NCBI RefSeq assembly: GCF_013373865.1
Contig: NC_050469.1
Location: 27,761,546-27,825,545 of the forward strand
Source: Monomorium pharaonis
Taxonomy: Eukaryota > Arthropoda > Insecta > Hymenoptera > Formicidae
Direction of reading: 5' to 3'
Length of the DNA: 64,000 nt
Made by a program: the position numbers and the translations under genes. Below, one piece after another: positions 46,351 to 60,993 of the stretch (position 1 is the first letter of the stretch; every line of letters starts with the position of its first letter). Under the pieces are notes generated by a model. It had not been told where the DNA came from, ran no database searches, and worked only from the letters and a program-made list of their open reading frames with translations.

Positions 46351-49300
46351 AAGACCGATCGCACGGCCGGCCGGACATGTTGCCAGCGAGCGAGACCCGT
46401 CCCTCCGTATCTTCGATTTATCGGGGCGTCATTGATCGAGCTCCGATGGGCGCGCGTCATCTCATAAAGGCACTTGATTATCCTTGCTTTCTAATTGGCA
46501 TAAGGGAGACAGTAAAAGCGCGAGTCGTTGGTTTGAAAAATCTTCCTGTCTCTCACAAACCTTTTTATCTGTATACGAAGGAACGATGTTAAATATACAT
46601 TCGATAATATTTTTTTTATATAATCTATCTCCTCCCTCGCCAACAACGTGAGGATAGTTTTCAATTTTCGATTAATAAATTATAGTTTTGGTTAGAACAA
46701 TTTACTTATTTTATTTTTGTTATCTCCTTTGTTTTTTTTAGACGAAGGCCAACTGAAGAAGAGATTATTAAAAAAACAGGGAAACTTCTAATTTTATATT
46801 CAATATATTTTTCAAAAATCTCGAAAATTTTGAAAAATATACAATATATGAAGAATCCGTTTATTTTCAATTTCTATTAATTATATCGTAACGTCACGTC
46901 GAAGCGAATTATGTTTTCGTATTAAGAGTTTATTAGTTATTTAAAAATACATTTTAAAATTCCGTTTTTTGCCATAGTTAAAAAATTTTTCACAATCTAT
47001 CAATAGATCGCGACTTACACTTTAGGAATCCCTGCTCCATCTTACGTTCGGATATAGCGCGTTTCACCGCAGTAAAACGAAGCGACGTACGTGTAAACGG
47101 CGGGAATCCGACTCTTGTAATTTATACACGGTATCGCGGGGCATAAATTAATACCAGGCGGAGGGCACGATTGGCGCGCGTTCCAGGGACGGACGGGAGA
47201 TCGGATCGAAAGCTCGCATCGGGAATCGTCAAACCGCAAACGGCGATATCTATCCGCGGACGTTCGTCGGGTTTCGTGTTAAAGACTTATTGGTTTTATA
47301 CCGACTTCCCAACGATCAATTATTGTCCCTCTTTATCGAACAGACGGTTCTCGTGGACGCTCGTTTCTGCGGATTCGTACGACTGACTCAACGATCTCTT
47401 CTCATCGAGACGATCCTCGGTGACGTCAAGAGGATCGGCCAAGGCGATCGAAAACGCGATCGATCTCTCCGTCGACAAAAATCAAGGGAGCCTGCGACTT
47501 CCGTGCGGACAATAGGTATTCTACCGGCGAGAGACACGCGATATACCGCCAATAGGCGACGAGCAGGGGTCGAGGGTCATCCGCGATCCGTCGAGATAAG
47601 AAGCTCGAGCCGCGATTTTACTGCGAGCGGCGCACTTGAAAGCGGCGCGGCGCGGCGCGTATTGCCGGCATCGGCTCACGTGAGTTTCCGATCCGGATTA
47701 TATTAAGATAAAAGAGGCCCGCGCGCGGCGATGGGCGTGACGGAGATCTCGTTACATTTTCGGAAAGGTAAGGAGGATAAGCCGCCGATCGCGTTAGGCG
47801 GCGAGAACGAAAGAATCGGCGCGCGGGAGAGAGATTCTTCATCTTCTTCCCGTGGAATTGAGGAGGAATGCGTGAAGCTAAGTTTTTTTATACAATCAAG
47901 AATGCATACTTGCACGTATACATATATTTATTAGGCAGGTTTGAGGGATTATCGGAGATAATAATTTGCAATAACAAATTTGTTTTCAGCACTTACAACT
48001 TATTAAAATCCAGCGAGCGTAATTAAACACGCGGGGAAATTATGTGAATCGTAATTTCCCAAAGTTGTGGCTAATACGAGAGTGCTCATAAATATAAGAG
48101 ACATCATAAATCTTATTTGCATGAGGTCAAGAATATTCAGCTCTATCGCAGAGATGCGAAATCAATTTATTTTAGAAAAAGTGTAAAAAAATTATCTACA
48201 CCCAGCTTTCCACGCATATGGCGGCTTCGTGGAAATCGCGTGGAAATCGCGCATTTCTCTCTTTCTTTTTCCCTGCAATTTTTTGACAATTACGAATTTA
48301 AGAGTGAACGGAGCGCGCGCGAGACGGCCTTTAAGTATCCTTAGCTTGTCGCCCGGGAAATTTACTCTTCGATTCGCGTGACGGTGTTACGCGAAACCCT
48401 CGCGCGGCGCATAAATAAGCTTCGGGACAGTAATTAGTTACTCCGTTAGTTTCACGAGCGGTCAGCGGGTGTTTGTTAGCGCGCGAGATTTGCCAGGAGG
48501 CGAACTCACGGGGAAAAAAACGTGCCCCCGATTAACGCCGTCCGATCCACTTTACGGGAATATCCTCCCATCGGGAGAGACGGACGTCCGATTTTCAACA
48601 GGGGATTCACGGAATCTCTTCGTCGACTTGCTTCGTCGTCGATCCCGCGCTGCCCGATCGGGAGAGAAGTATAAAGGGTGCCGACGGGCATTGTCTGGCG
48701 TTTAGTGCTGGCCCGACCTTTGCTACACGTATCGAGGGGGCCCCTCGGCATCCCGATGAGCCTCGGGGCTTCTTGAACCTTCGAGCTCTTCAGCGCGCCC
48801 GGCGTAATATTCTTACGACTATTTCCCCCCCATCTTCTCGCCGTCGACTTCTCTTTCTATGTTTAATCAATTCAAGTTATATTTTATGTGTAGCTCTTCC
48901 GTATAACTTCAGTACAAGGTTAACATTTATGATTATAAAATATCGTTCTTGGATTTTATTTGTAACTTTTTAAAAGATATATAATAATGCATCGATTGTG
49001 ATGTAAGAATAATTTCAAATTTATTTCTGCTTATTGCGAAGACTCGTTCATTGCGGATGGCACCTTTTCAGAAATTGGCTAGAAATTCTTCTGCGGAGGA
49101 ACGTGGCGAAGCCGATGGTTGGCTGAGTTTTTTAAATTTCGGATTTCGCTCTCGGCTTATCGTGACACCCGGCTCACGACGTATATCGCTATAAGCCGTA
49201 CCTGGCGGCATTTTCGTTTTAACGCCCTTCGCGCGTCATTAGAGGAAAACACTCTTGGGCTCCCCACCTTTCGCTTTAACGGTCCGATAACGGATGACGG

Positions 49301-50293
49301 TTTTTATCTCGTAAATTTTTTCCGATAAACGCATCGTGTCGCCGGGCTTATGCCCCCCGACCGGACGGTGCTTCGACCGGCCATTTCGCGTTTGCGCGGC
49401 GCATCCAAGAATTCCTTCCTGGGAAATTAAGCGGACTTTCAGAAATCGACGTGCACCTGGGGGGTCGTGGCAGAACTCTCTTTAACAGGGAACGTTACGT
49501 GCACCGTGCAAATGTAAGCGGCCGTTACTCCCTGACCTCGTCGTATCTTCTGTTTCCCAGTTGACACCGCCGTATATGCGTTAACTGGAGAATAGGATAA
49601 ACCTGACTTTCTGTGCGTCGTTTTATGGATTTACCCGTCGAGTCATAAAGGATAACGTCGCGCGCGCACAAGGAACGTATTACATTTATGTATGCGTATA
49701 TCACGTATCTAATTGTAGGGAAACGGTAGGGTATTATGTCGATTATTAGCGTCGCAATGATGCCAGACGGGCCGCCGCGCCGATGGGACTTTCTTACTTT
49801 ACCGCAAATTATCCTAGGCTCGTCCACAGGTTGAACATCCTGGATCCGCAGGTAACTCTTCTGAAAAGTTACAATGGTCCTTAAAGTTAGAATACTTATT
49901 TGTTTTAAAAAATGGATCGCGATTCGCATGAAGAGTTTGAGAAACTCAAGGATAAAATATTGTGATCGAAAAATAAAAATGTAATAATAAATGATTCTGT
50001 CAAAATGCCCAAACGTATAATGGAATGAATATGTTGTAGTGTAGCAACAATCTTATTAGCAAATTTAACTTAACAATTGTGATGAGTTATTAAGTGATTT
50101 AAATTTACAAAAACTAATAATTTGTATAAAAATCATATTTACAAACTCACAGCACGTACGTATTATTTCTCTCACACGAATTATTTTTGGCGGAAAAAAA
50201 TTTTAAGGAAATATTAATTTTGCCAACAGCTAAAGAGACGCGGATGGTATGACAGAAGGGAGAAATGAAATTTGCGCGAATTTCGCGAGTACT
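46351..50293. other. Non-coding, alternating CpG-rich and AT-rich
   Basis: 46590-47000 AT-rich. 47040-47870 CpG-rich with a long unrecognised + frame (47290-47706). 47930-48320 AT-rich. 48330-48800 CpG-rich, with an isolated TATAAAGG at about 48670 and no transcript evidence. 49000-50230 mixed and AT-rich. An 11-bp tandem duplication is listed separately. No gene recognised. Confidence 0.5.
48229..48250. repeat. 11-bp tandem duplication
   Basis: GTGGAAATCGC occurs twice in direct succession. Confidence 0.94.
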
Positions 50294-50307
50294 CGCGCGC
50301 GCGCGCG
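50294..50307. repeat. (CG)7 run
   Basis: Fourteen alternating C and G bases. Confidence 0.93.
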
Positions 50308-52030
50308 ATTCGCTCATGCAAATCGCCGAGGACCGTTAACGGCCGGCACTAAATCTTTAACGGCCCCGGCGTGCCTCTCCCAGAGCATTAACTCATAAGT
50401 CGTGAGAGTTAGTGCTCGACGTACGCGAGCGGATTGGAGCGGAGCGGAGCGGCGAGGGGCAAAAACAAACCTCCGTTACCAAATGAACTCAAGCGCGCTC
50501 CTCGTCGACGAATTTATCGCCCTCGTTGCGACGCGCGCCAAACCTCGTAACTCATATTCGCCTCAAAATTTCTCGTTATCATCGTCGCGCACTTTCACGC
50601 TCATAAATTTTCATCCGTGCCTTTTCGAGTAATCGCCGCGAAGCACGAGCGTAATAAATATCATTAGATACCGTTAACGATAATTGCTGATGTCCGTGGA
50701 TCACGAGCGATTCGCGAGTGATATTGCGCTGACTCTACTATTGTTATTTCCCTCTGTTGAGTATTTCTCCGTTGTGTAACAATATTTAGAAAGTCTATTG
50801 AGCTACCTTTTATACGGACGGATCTTTCATTAATTTCAGTTTAACGACAATTTTTTAATTATACATTCTCTTTGGTTTTAAGAAACTTGATAATTAAGAT
50901 TCAGCATAAGAATCCATTAATTTAAATTCTTATTTAAAATGAACAGGATATATTACTGAAAATATTTATTCTTTTTTATATTGAAACTTGAGAATTAAGT
51001 ATTAATTGATAATGTAATCTCATAACTTTTTAGATTAGAAAGCTGTGTATAAGGTCTTTTTTTTCTTTAGTCTGATTCGCTCATAAATTCAAAATTTGGC
51101 AAAAACATCCTCATTTTATCGACGCGTTTGCTTGAAATCCCATCTTGAAATCTAGTGAAGCCGAACGATCGGCCGACGATTCGTAGGGATCGCTCGGATA
51201 ACGCCATGGCGGTATAGTATGTCGGAAATTATAGGGTGTTATTCGCGTTGCACGGCGCGCGCGAGAGAGGATATGCGATTCAACGAAGATAGTGCTGTCC
51301 GACCTGCGCAGTTGGTCCAGGGCTTAACGGCGAGAGAGAGAGAGAGAGACGGGGCAGGGTTTGCGGGGCACGTTTATAAGGTCGATTTTAATAGGGGTTT
51401 GGTTACAATTATGAGGCACTGTAATGGAGCCCGGCACTCATTACCTCGCTAAACTGGAACTAATTATTATGTTTCACGGCGCGTTGCGAAAAATTCCGAA
51501 GCATCGCCTAAACGAGTGCGAAGGGGGACGAAGGCGAAGGGGTTTCATTTTCTAAAATCGAATATTTCACGAAAGCACGTGCCATTTAAAAACAAAGCAA
51601 CATGTATTTATTATTTTAGAAACTTGATGCTTTTGAATTATAGTTCTTACTTGCAATATAATGTGGAAATAATACAGAAACATTTTAGAAATAGAAAGGA
51701 AAATAAAATACGGTTTATTATTCTTTCCCAGTAGATCTATTATATACCTATGCGGATGTTTTTCAGAGTTCAAGTAAAAAATTGATAATTGCTGAATATA
51801 ATTATAGTATTAACGTCCGTATCTGTTTCGTTCATTTGCGCTTCGCGCTTAAGCCATGAATCTCCGAGGGCGCGCGCTTTAAGACAAATAAGCTAGATAT
51901 ATCGCGAGGACAAAGGCCACGGAGAGGTCTTCGAATGATTCTCCACGTGGGGGCCAGATCCGGCGGGTGCCACGCTCGAAAGAGCCGCTGAGTGTGTGAA
52001 CGTATTAACACCTCGAAGGATTTATGGTAT
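50308..52030. other. Non-coding, mixed
   Basis: 50760-51130 and 51550-51820 are AT-rich and the rest CpG-containing. A GA run (about 18 bases) lies at 51332-51349. No gene recognised. Confidence 0.55.
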
Positions 52031-52035
52031 CGAGA

Positions 52036-52100
52036 GCTGAGAATTCTCTTTCTCTCTCTCTTGCGGTGAGAGGAGGAGAACGAGAAAGAGAGAGACACAC
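52036..52100. repeat. Inverted CT/GA tracts
   Basis: A TTCTCTTTCTCTCTCTC tract (about 52042-52060) is followed within 25 bases by its near complement (GAGAAAGAGAGAGAC, about 52081-52096). Together they form an imperfect hairpin-capable inverted repeat. Overlapping frames here are low complexity. Confidence 0.75.
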
Positions 52101-55100
52101 TCTCGTGAGGAAGGTAAGAGAGACGGCGAAGTGCGCAGAGGGCCCAAACAGGGTCCCCTGCGGCACACGGCGCGATCCCGGACTCTCGCAGAGAGACCAC
52201 TGGAACAAATGGGCTCAATTTCATATTTTGTAACACCTTCGTTCCACCGCCGTGCCATGTCGTTTTCACGGGCACCCACGCACCTGGCGATCTATTTCGC
52301 GGTCATATATATTTCTTGGTTTAACATTACTCCGCCCCTTCGAGCGCAACGCATATACGTTATGCGTGCACGCATACGCACGACGCGTGCACTCTCATTT
52401 TCTTTTTGTTCGTTGCCTTTTACTCGCGAGCCTCGTTACTCTTCCACCCGTATGGTAGAAATTTCCTCGAATTTTTTTAAGTACATCTTAGATGCTGATT
52501 ACAATACTTCAAAAAATGTTGATCGCGACATTAATTAGATTGATTTTTTCACATTTGGGTTTCTATTTAGAATTTTAGGAAACATTTTCAAAGTGTTATT
52601 CTGTTCAATTCTGATATAAAATAAAAATAAAAAGTACTTTGGAAAGATTTGGTGGGATCTGTTTAGATTTCTCAATTGGAATCGAATTTACACGATATTA
52701 CATTTTTAATCTAAATTTTTATAGGTTTCCAGATAATTTTTAGGGGGAATTGGATTCTAATAATGATTTAAAAAAATTTTCTGTGGTTATCTGGACACGT
52801 TCACCGTGCACTTAGTCTTCGCGCCTACCGACTTCTGCCCGCTTCAAGACGTAATAACGCAACAAAGTGGTCTCTTCCGGGCTTATTCATTGGCTGACAG
52901 ATAACACGAATACACTTCGATCACTGTCGCGCTTGAAATTAGCCGGAGTGATGGAGCGGCCGCCATTTTTCACGCTCGCAACTAGGCCCGATGTGAAAAA
53001 TGTAAAGGACCGTGTCTGGAGATAGTACCGATCCGGCCTGATGGATGAACGGAACGGCCGTTCGTCGAATCGGCAAAAAGAAATGCACAGACTAATTTTG
53101 ACAGGACAAATCGATACGATTTTTTAGCCGTCGACAAATCAGACATCGATTGGCGCGGTGCCGGGCCGGAAGGCCGTTGTTACGCCGCGTTATTAGACGC
53201 GTAAACGAGGCGATATGTTAAGGCGCGTTCGCGCATCGACGGGCCCATCAGTTTGGCGTGCACCACTTTCCTTTTTGCGAGCGCTTTTCGATCCCGGACG
53301 CCTCTCCCGCGTCGACCGCCTGCTCCTTTTTCTTCCACGCCTTTGCCAGCCCGACCTGGTTGATCTATGGGCCTGGAACACGCATGCAACGCCACCCTCG
53401 CAGACCGCGGGCCACTCGCTCTCGTGCGACTAACAAATTGATATAATTTGTTGTTAACCGCGGCCCGACCGGCCCCGGGAGCTAAGATTCGTGCGAACCC
53501 GGAAAGGTGCGCGCCGCTTTTGTCAAACGACGTGAACCATAACGCTCGCCCGTGAAAGTATATCTCGATCTCCTGGAAATCGCCGCGATATACGCTCCGA
53601 TCACGCGACGGCGTGAAGGCCGCGGGTGAATTGATTTTAGACACTCGTGAGAAGGCGATTGTAAAATGGAGAATTTGTCAATGATCATCCACGTGCATGA
53701 GAGACCGAAGGGGCCTAAGTAACATTGTAAATATTGGTGCAACCGGTTTCTAATTTCCTACGAAGGTGAGCTCGGTAATTGACAGTTAATAACATTCACA
53801 CGGTAAGCCGCGCGTATAGTTACGCGCTCTTTTCCCTCTCGCGGAAACCGGCCGGAACGTCGGCGGCAACGGCCGCTGGTGAGGAGGGGGTGGCAAGTCA
53901 TTTGCGCGAAGCCTCTTCTTATCGCGCCATCGTGAGATAGTCAAATACAAGCGGCAGGTGATCTGTAACGGGCCGGCTTTTGTCGCCGCCCGGCGCAGCA
54001 CCGAGTCGTGTGAACGCCGCCGTCTTCGGCTGTTTGGTGAAACAGTTTGACGGGGTTACATAATTACCGAGTAAACGTTGACTGTCTTCGACGACAGCGG
54101 GCACCTTAAAGCAGGGCAAACATCTGCGTACATCCGTGAACGTTTCGCTATTCGTTTCGCTCCGCTCGGCACTTTCAGGCTAATTCAGGCGGAAATTTCA
54201 CCATAACGATATTACATACGCCAGTGCAGTTTGCTAAAGAAATTTATTTTCTTTTCTTCCTAAATGAAACAACATACTGTTATGTAACGTAATTATTCAA
54301 AATCTATCTTTACTTTGTATACACGAAGAAAAAAGTTTGACAAATTGAGCTACTAAATTGAGCGAAATAATGTCAGTTAAATGTTCGTAAGATAATTTTA
54401 CTTTCCTAATATTTAATATTATCATTAACATAACAATATAAGTATCGTTTGTGTACGTTTTAATATTTATTAACGCTAAGAAAAGTAATATTATTTTTAG
54501 TTGCATTATAGTTGAATATTTAAGTTTTAAGTGATACTTTCATTCAACACTTTGATAATTATTATCAAATTCTTTTATTTATCTAAATAACATAAACATT
54601 TTTTGTGTAAAAAAAGTAGTTATAAAATATATTTTCTATTTATTATATCGTTTGATAGAATGTAACTTATATATGCTAATGTAATAGAATAGCATCCTGG
54701 CCTGAATGAGGCCTTATTATCGGACAATATCGTCTTCACGAGATCCGCTGGCACGAACGGCAAGATCGATCGGATCGCGGAATGATTTATCGGCACGAGC
54801 GTGCCGGACCTTTCATCGAGGAGGAAGCCTCGCTAACGTCAACACGAAAATGTGAACGTGATAAGAACGTTTCGTGAACCTGGTATTGAGGTTTCTCTGT
54901 CGATCTACGATAGACTATATTTTATTGTGAAATAGTAATATTATAAATTTGTAACGAGATAATCAAAGTTACAAAAGGTAGAAACGATAGCTCGTAGAAT
55001 GCTAATTAGACCGGATGATTCGATTAAGAGTTTACAATATTTTATATAGTTACAAGGTTTCCGACAAGAACCAGTTAAATCCAAAAAGTTAATTTTTCAG

Positions 55101-57108
55101 GAAACAAAACACTTTTCAGCTGGAATGCGTTTATTGTATAATTGTGATAACTTTTTATCTACTATATGTAAGAACTAAATTATAATCTTTAATTAATATT
55201 TGAGGATTTTTTTTTTTTTAAGTAATACGCAGTCCTTCCTTTCACACTTTTCTCGCGCGTAAAAACGCAAGTGTGCCGCTCTATCACCGATCATGCCGCG
55301 AGATATCGAAGGGCCGTATCGAAAGTCGACGGGAGTGAACTCGATCGTTCGTCTCGGCCGGGTGAAAGGGCATCTCGTTATGTAAAAGGGCGGTCCAAAT
55401 ACCGAGCAAATTGGCACGACTCCCACACTGGCGTCAATTTTCTCGCGTGCGAGAAGACGAAGGTGAAAGAAGGAGATCCGCTCAGAAACGAAGCAGGCGT
55501 ATATTATAACGAGCCCCGGGTACATACCGCCGTGCGTGCGTCATTATATATTACGTTACGCTTACGCGTGTGTAATTGCGAGCATCGTCCACGAAAGCGC
55601 TTGATTTATGTCTTCATACGCGAGGGACGCGCGGCGATGCGCGTGGGCGCCGCGGAGGGACGCCTTCTCCTACCGCGATGTGATGCGAACGGGGAGTCTA
55701 TTCTCGTTTCCGTCCTATGATAGTATGATACATCGCAAGAAGCCGCGCGACCGGCCTTTCTTCGTCACGCTACTGATCGTAGACACAAAGGAAAGTTACG
55801 TGCGGCGATAGCCTTCCTTTCTGCATTACGCACTGCAATCGGAATTTTCTTTGGATTTTCTTACGCTCATCGTCTAACGGGAGATGCTGGATGCGATAAA
55901 ATATTATTTCCGAACAAGCAGATATCTGAATTTAAATTAGGCGAACGTTGTTTACGTCTTTTAAGCTGCATGCCGTAAAATTATCGTAAATCTAGAAACG
56001 CATACACCGCTCGCAATATCTGTATGAAGATATGCGAGGGTTATACGTGTAAATTTTATTTATACGCGATGGCAAGGAATGATAATGAAGAATCGCATGA
56101 AAGGTGAGAAAATTATCAGGGATCTGTAGAATAATTCGGTCGCATGCTTAATTAGAGAGTCGCCGTCAATTTCACCGGCAACATTTTAAGCTCACGTAGC
56201 GCACGCCCACGCGATCCCGCTCGAGTCTGAAACGGACCCCCCGCAGCCTCTTTCCGAACACCTAATTACCGAACAAGCCTATCTTCGAGCGAGGACGCTG
56301 CCAACACTATCACGGACACTCTACGGGGTGTCCCGAGGCGAACTCGATTAAACTGCGGCATTATTTTGTACCGTCGATCTACCAACAAATGCTTCGGTTA
56401 TTGCACAATTGCAAAGAAATTTGAAAAAAGTTTGTTGGTGAAGAAGCAAGAGAAATACTCATATGTTACTTCCCTCTTCACCCCCCTTCCCCGGTTAGCG
56501 CATATCGTTATATGAATGATCATTAAGATTATTACTACTATAATAACAGACATGAAGAAAAATTTAAATTACATGAAGAACATTGTTTTCTGTTCGAAAC
56601 TGATTGATGTACAGTGACAATGCGAGAAGCAGAGGACACGATAGTAAAGGGATATCTTGATTTGTTCCGACGTTGGGGCAAGTGCTCCGATCGGTATAAC
56701 TCTCCCACGTTTCCGAGACATCCTGTTAGCCCCGCGAAGCATAGGGGAGGCGCGTCGTAACACACGAGCCAGTACACGCGCGTACAGATCGCGTAGCGAG
56801 GGCCCTCGCTCACGTAATAACGTTACCGTGAAATAAGACCGGCCGTGCACCCAGCTGCGAAGCTCGCATAAACTCGGCCGATTGGATCCTAAATCGGCAC
56901 GGCCGCTTGTCTTAAGGCGGGAATGCCAACGCACACAACACACCCCCTGAATCAGCTCCGCGATGATCACATCGCGTATTTATGCGGTGCGCGTAAATTT
57001 GGTCGAGCGCGACGCGACGGAGCGGCGGATACGGCTTCCCGGAATTTCTGGCCGGCGACTGCCGGGACTGCTTGTATCGCAACTGCAAATACGAGAAGGC
57101 GGAGGTAA
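52101..57108. other. Non-coding, alternating CpG-rich and AT-rich
   Basis: 52450-52800 AT-rich. 52900-54180 CpG-rich with overlapping unrecognised frames. 54220-54690 AT-rich. 54700-55190 mixed. 55250-55820 CpG-rich. 55820-57100 mixed, with a CGGGGTGTCCCG motif at 56334-56345 that resembles one end of the MITEs above but has no partner. No gene recognised. Confidence 0.5.
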
Positions 57109-57145
57109 GGCGAAAGAAAGAAAGAAAGAGAGAAGGAAAGAACGA
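57109..57145. repeat. (GAAA)n purine repeat
   Basis: Four GAAA units followed by degenerate GAGAAGGAAAG-type sequence. Confidence 0.9.
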
Positions 57146-59100
57146 GATAGCAAGCGAGATTAATTTGTTAATGCATTCCCGAAGGCCGTCGTGTATGTGT
57201 GTGTACGGGCGGTAACGTCTCTGCGTTAGTAAGTCACCGGCGTACCCGGGAAAGTAAATGGGGTACCCGTTGGTGCTGTAAAGTAGAAGACCCCCGATAG
57301 AGTCGTCTCAATTACGATACTGTGACGATTTACGGTAAACGACTCTCTGTGGACCTGAGCGTAACATCTTGAGAACAGTTGCCACGATTATTCCTTGTTT
57401 GAGAATGAAAATAAATGGTATTTCAATATACACTTTGTCGTGAGAATATCATACGAAAAGTATATAAAAGAAATATACGTGACGATATTTGTAACATATT
57501 ATTCGTCGTCATATTGTATCCCAAAATTAGGGAATAACAAAATAATTATTTGTAAATTTTTATTTCAAAGAAATAATAGTTTTTTGAGATATAAAGATTT
57601 AAAGCTGGCACGTTTAAACGATTGCTAGTTAGTTATATTAAAAAAATTTTTTTTAATAAAAATTTACAAGCATCTCATTTAATTTTTCGAGAACTTCCTT
57701 TACCGCAGTATTTAGAGTCCGAAGCTTTGACTACACCTGTGAATTTTCAAGATTTCAAGATATTTTGAAAAAAGAAAGAAAGCGGCGTGAGGTTAAACGA
57801 AAGATTTAATTAAACGAAACATTATCAAAAGAATTATTGCGGTATACTCACATGTGTATCTTATAACTCGTTCTCGAGGAATTTGCAATGTATCAATTTT
57901 AATCGGACGAAACGTTACATCGACCAAAATAATTTTTCACGGCATTAAATTATTTTCATGTAATTTATATGTAACTTTTATATATTAGCAGATATCACGC
58001 GTTTATCCTTACAAAGTAATCTCATGTTAGGCCGAGGATATTGATGGACGGAACGGCAGCGGCTGCGCCCGCGCGAGGAGGCATGCTGGCAGGTAGATAT
58101 ACCTGTCGAAAGAAGGTGCGCGCCCTTTATCGCGCGAGGCAAAAGACGTGCTGCTCTCTCACGAGCCACAAATTCCTCTTTGAGCGGTCCAGATCTCCGA
58201 TCCTCGCGCGCCTCTTAAAACGCATGCGAGACCAACTCTATTAAAACGGATGAGATATCGTTTTTACTCTTTGACCTTACATAACTTTGTACGGAGCCCT
58301 CTTCTTCATATCTCTCTCCTGTAGTGCATATATTTACTGGAAATTATGCTCGATGCAGCGCGCGCGCACGTCGACGCCGTATGAACAAATTATTTACTCC
58401 CGATAATGTAAGTGCGCGCGAGGGTCAAAGATAGACGCAAACACTATAAATTTTCAAGTCGATCCTGGCGGTATTGAGACTACACGCATAACTGTTACCT
58501 TTACAGGTTCGCTGATATTTATCGAGCGTATTTCAATCAATCTTTAGAATTTATAATACCATTAACGATATGTTATATATGTCGCATCGTAAACGAGAAT
58601 CACGTTGAAAAGCGGATAAAATTATATCGCGTCCCTTTCATTAATTACGTCGGTTCTTTGTGCTCGATATATATAGCAGAGGTATCAACGTGAATTTTTG
58701 GTACGACGGCTATATCACGCGCTCTCGCCCGGCAATTCCGCGTCGAGTAATTTACCGATTCATCTCCGTGGATTTTCGAGGCGCCGAGTCGAGAGAGTGG
58801 GCGAGAGACATCAACACGAAATTGAATCTATCAAAACGAAAGGGATACGGCGCCGAGAGCGTCGCTTCCTCTCCTCGAGGGGCATCTCGCTTTTTTGTCT
58901 ACCTCTTCGCAGCGCAGCGCGTTTGCAGGGGTAGACCGTAGAGTGGAAGGGCCGGAGAGCGCCGCTGACGGGCCATCAGATAAGGCCCCGTGTTTGTCTA
59001 ACCTCTCACCTCCCACCGAGGTCCGCGGCGTGCCCCGAAGAAGTGGGTGCTGCTCATCTCCGCTGCCACGTGACGGACAGGTTCACCGCGTCTCCCTCTT
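57146..59100. other. Non-coding, AT-rich block then mixed
   Basis: 57370-58010 is AT-rich. 58040-58250 and 58650-59100 are CpG-containing with short frames. No gene recognised. Confidence 0.55.
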
Positions 59101-59112
59101 CCCCCCCCCCCC
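59101..59112. repeat. 12-base C run
   Basis: Twelve C bases followed by CCCCCT-type sequence. Confidence 0.95.
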
Positions 59113-60993
59113 TCCCCCTCCGTGAACGTTTAAAAGCTTTCGAGTACGGCGGATCCGCGACCTCTCCTTCTGCGCGATGACTCCACCATCATGAATCACG
59201 GTTCGCGTTAATAGCTCCGAGGTACTCTACTCCGCTTCCGATCTCGTTGGATCATCATCGCGCGTATACCCGTCGACCTCGTTGACGTCTTCCTCTTACC
59301 GCGTCGATCGCCCTCGGAGGGTAAGGCACCGTTTACACGCGCACGAACGACGCTGTGAATCGCCAGGAACAGGAAGCGAAACGGTTTTGTGAGACGCGAA
59401 ATCCCCCCACGGATCTTATTATTATTTACATATATATTACGACGATAATAAGCGACGATTCACAGATAAGTTTGCGCCGCGATTACGAAAGTATCGGCAT
59501 AATTGGAGGTTTATTATGGAAATGATTAGCCGGTTTTCCTTACGTAGGCTTGTATAAATTATGTATCTGGCTATCCGCGCGCGCGTGCTAATGCATCCCG
59601 CGCGCGCGCGCGCGAGGCTCAAAGGCTCGTAATACTCTCGGCTGCGATATATTCGCCAACGCTCATCAAAGACAGTGGGAAGCAGTCATCGCGGAACTCC
59701 CCGCTGCAACCCTCTCGCCGCGATAGTAATTCACTCTCGCCCGGGGATTCCTCTTCTTCTTCCCCGGGCATAACTTACGGTCACGGCCACGGCCCGTGTA
59801 TCGGTGTTGCCGGCGTAGGTACACCACGTATCGGGGGACCTTCCGTCGTCACGACGGAGTGCCGCGCTAATGAAAATTCCGGTAAAGTATACACGCATAC
59901 GTATAGCGAGGGCCTCCACGTGGAATGCGGTCCAATTAGGGAAGGGTTGGTTACAACCCGGTCGGACGGTCTTCCCGGAATGAGAGGTGAATAAGTAGAC
60001 GGGGGAGGGGGAGGGGGAGGCGGCGAGGAAAGAGGCAGAGAATTGGTTTATTACATCGAAGCTCGAGATACGATTCTCTTATACTAATTTTGTAATTCCG
60101 CTTCTCCGCGCGCGGGCACGCGCCTGCGCGAGCTTTCCGTCCTCGCGCGATATCCGAGGGGGATCCCGCCATCTCCCGCTTCGCACCGCGCACGGGCCGT
60201 CCACCTTTCTCCCACGAAAGTCACCTTTTAACGTGGCAACAAATCAATTCGATGGTGATTAATGCACGCTTCGTGCCGTTTCCTAATTACGCGAGAGTTA
60301 TTACACGATTGGCTATCGGTCGCCGGCGCGGCGCGTAGATTCATCCAAGGCGCGTCGCTCGCTAACGGGACGATTCCACGAGGATTCCTCGCGGTATCAA
60401 AAGTCTCGTGCAAGTGGTATTATACGTTGAACGTTGCGGGGGGGACGAGAAGGGGATCGCGACTTCGTTCGGTTTGAGATCAAAATCGGCCCGTTCGCAC
60501 GACTCCGCGCCGTAAAAAGTCGTACCGCGCGCGTTCATTCGACTTTGTGGAAGCTGACGATGCCGGGAAAGCCGCGCGGAGAAGTTCTCCAGTCAACATT
60601 ACGAATTGACGTTACTCCTAATTTTGCGTGACGCGTGTACGATGAAACGAGCTGCTTGAAACGCAATTGAAAATGTTTTCCCGAGTATCGCGTAAAGTTA
60701 CAACTACGTTTAAGAAACTTTAATTTTCTCCAATGTATATTAGAAACAAATATTATATCATACATGATTTGATTACTTTAAATGTTAAAATTCGTAAAAG
60801 TGATCCTACGCTTTGATGCATAGATTGAACTGTTTTTTTTTTATTTAATATTTTATTTCGGAAACAATTGCAGCGGATCGATAGAAGATCGATATGATTT
60901 TACATCACGATTACTTTAGATTTAAAACGTAACTGTAACCTGCCGCGAGCCAACGCACGAGAGACGCCACGGACGTTTTAGCGGTAAGAGGTA
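59113..60993. other. CpG-rich non-coding DNA with simple repeats
   Basis: Includes (CG)8 at 59599-59614 and three GGGGGA units at 60002-60020. A - strand frame (59731-59919) starts with ATG and has a weak signal-peptide-like start (MEALAIRMRVYFTGIFISAA), but nothing else supports it. 60690-60900 is AT-rich. No gene recognised. Confidence 0.5.

Noticed and set aside
48665..48705. TATAAAGG with GC-rich downstream sequence, like a core promoter
   Set aside because: Isolated motif with no convincing initiator or downstream gene.
56334..56345. CGGGGTGTCCCG motif like a MITE end
   Set aside because: No inverted partner at a sensible distance; the motif is itself palindromic and CpG-rich.
59731..59919. 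62-codon - frame with a weak signal-peptide-like start
   Set aside because: Hydrophobic core is short, no cleavage or peptide-processing pattern is clear, and the sequence is CpG-rich with chance frames.
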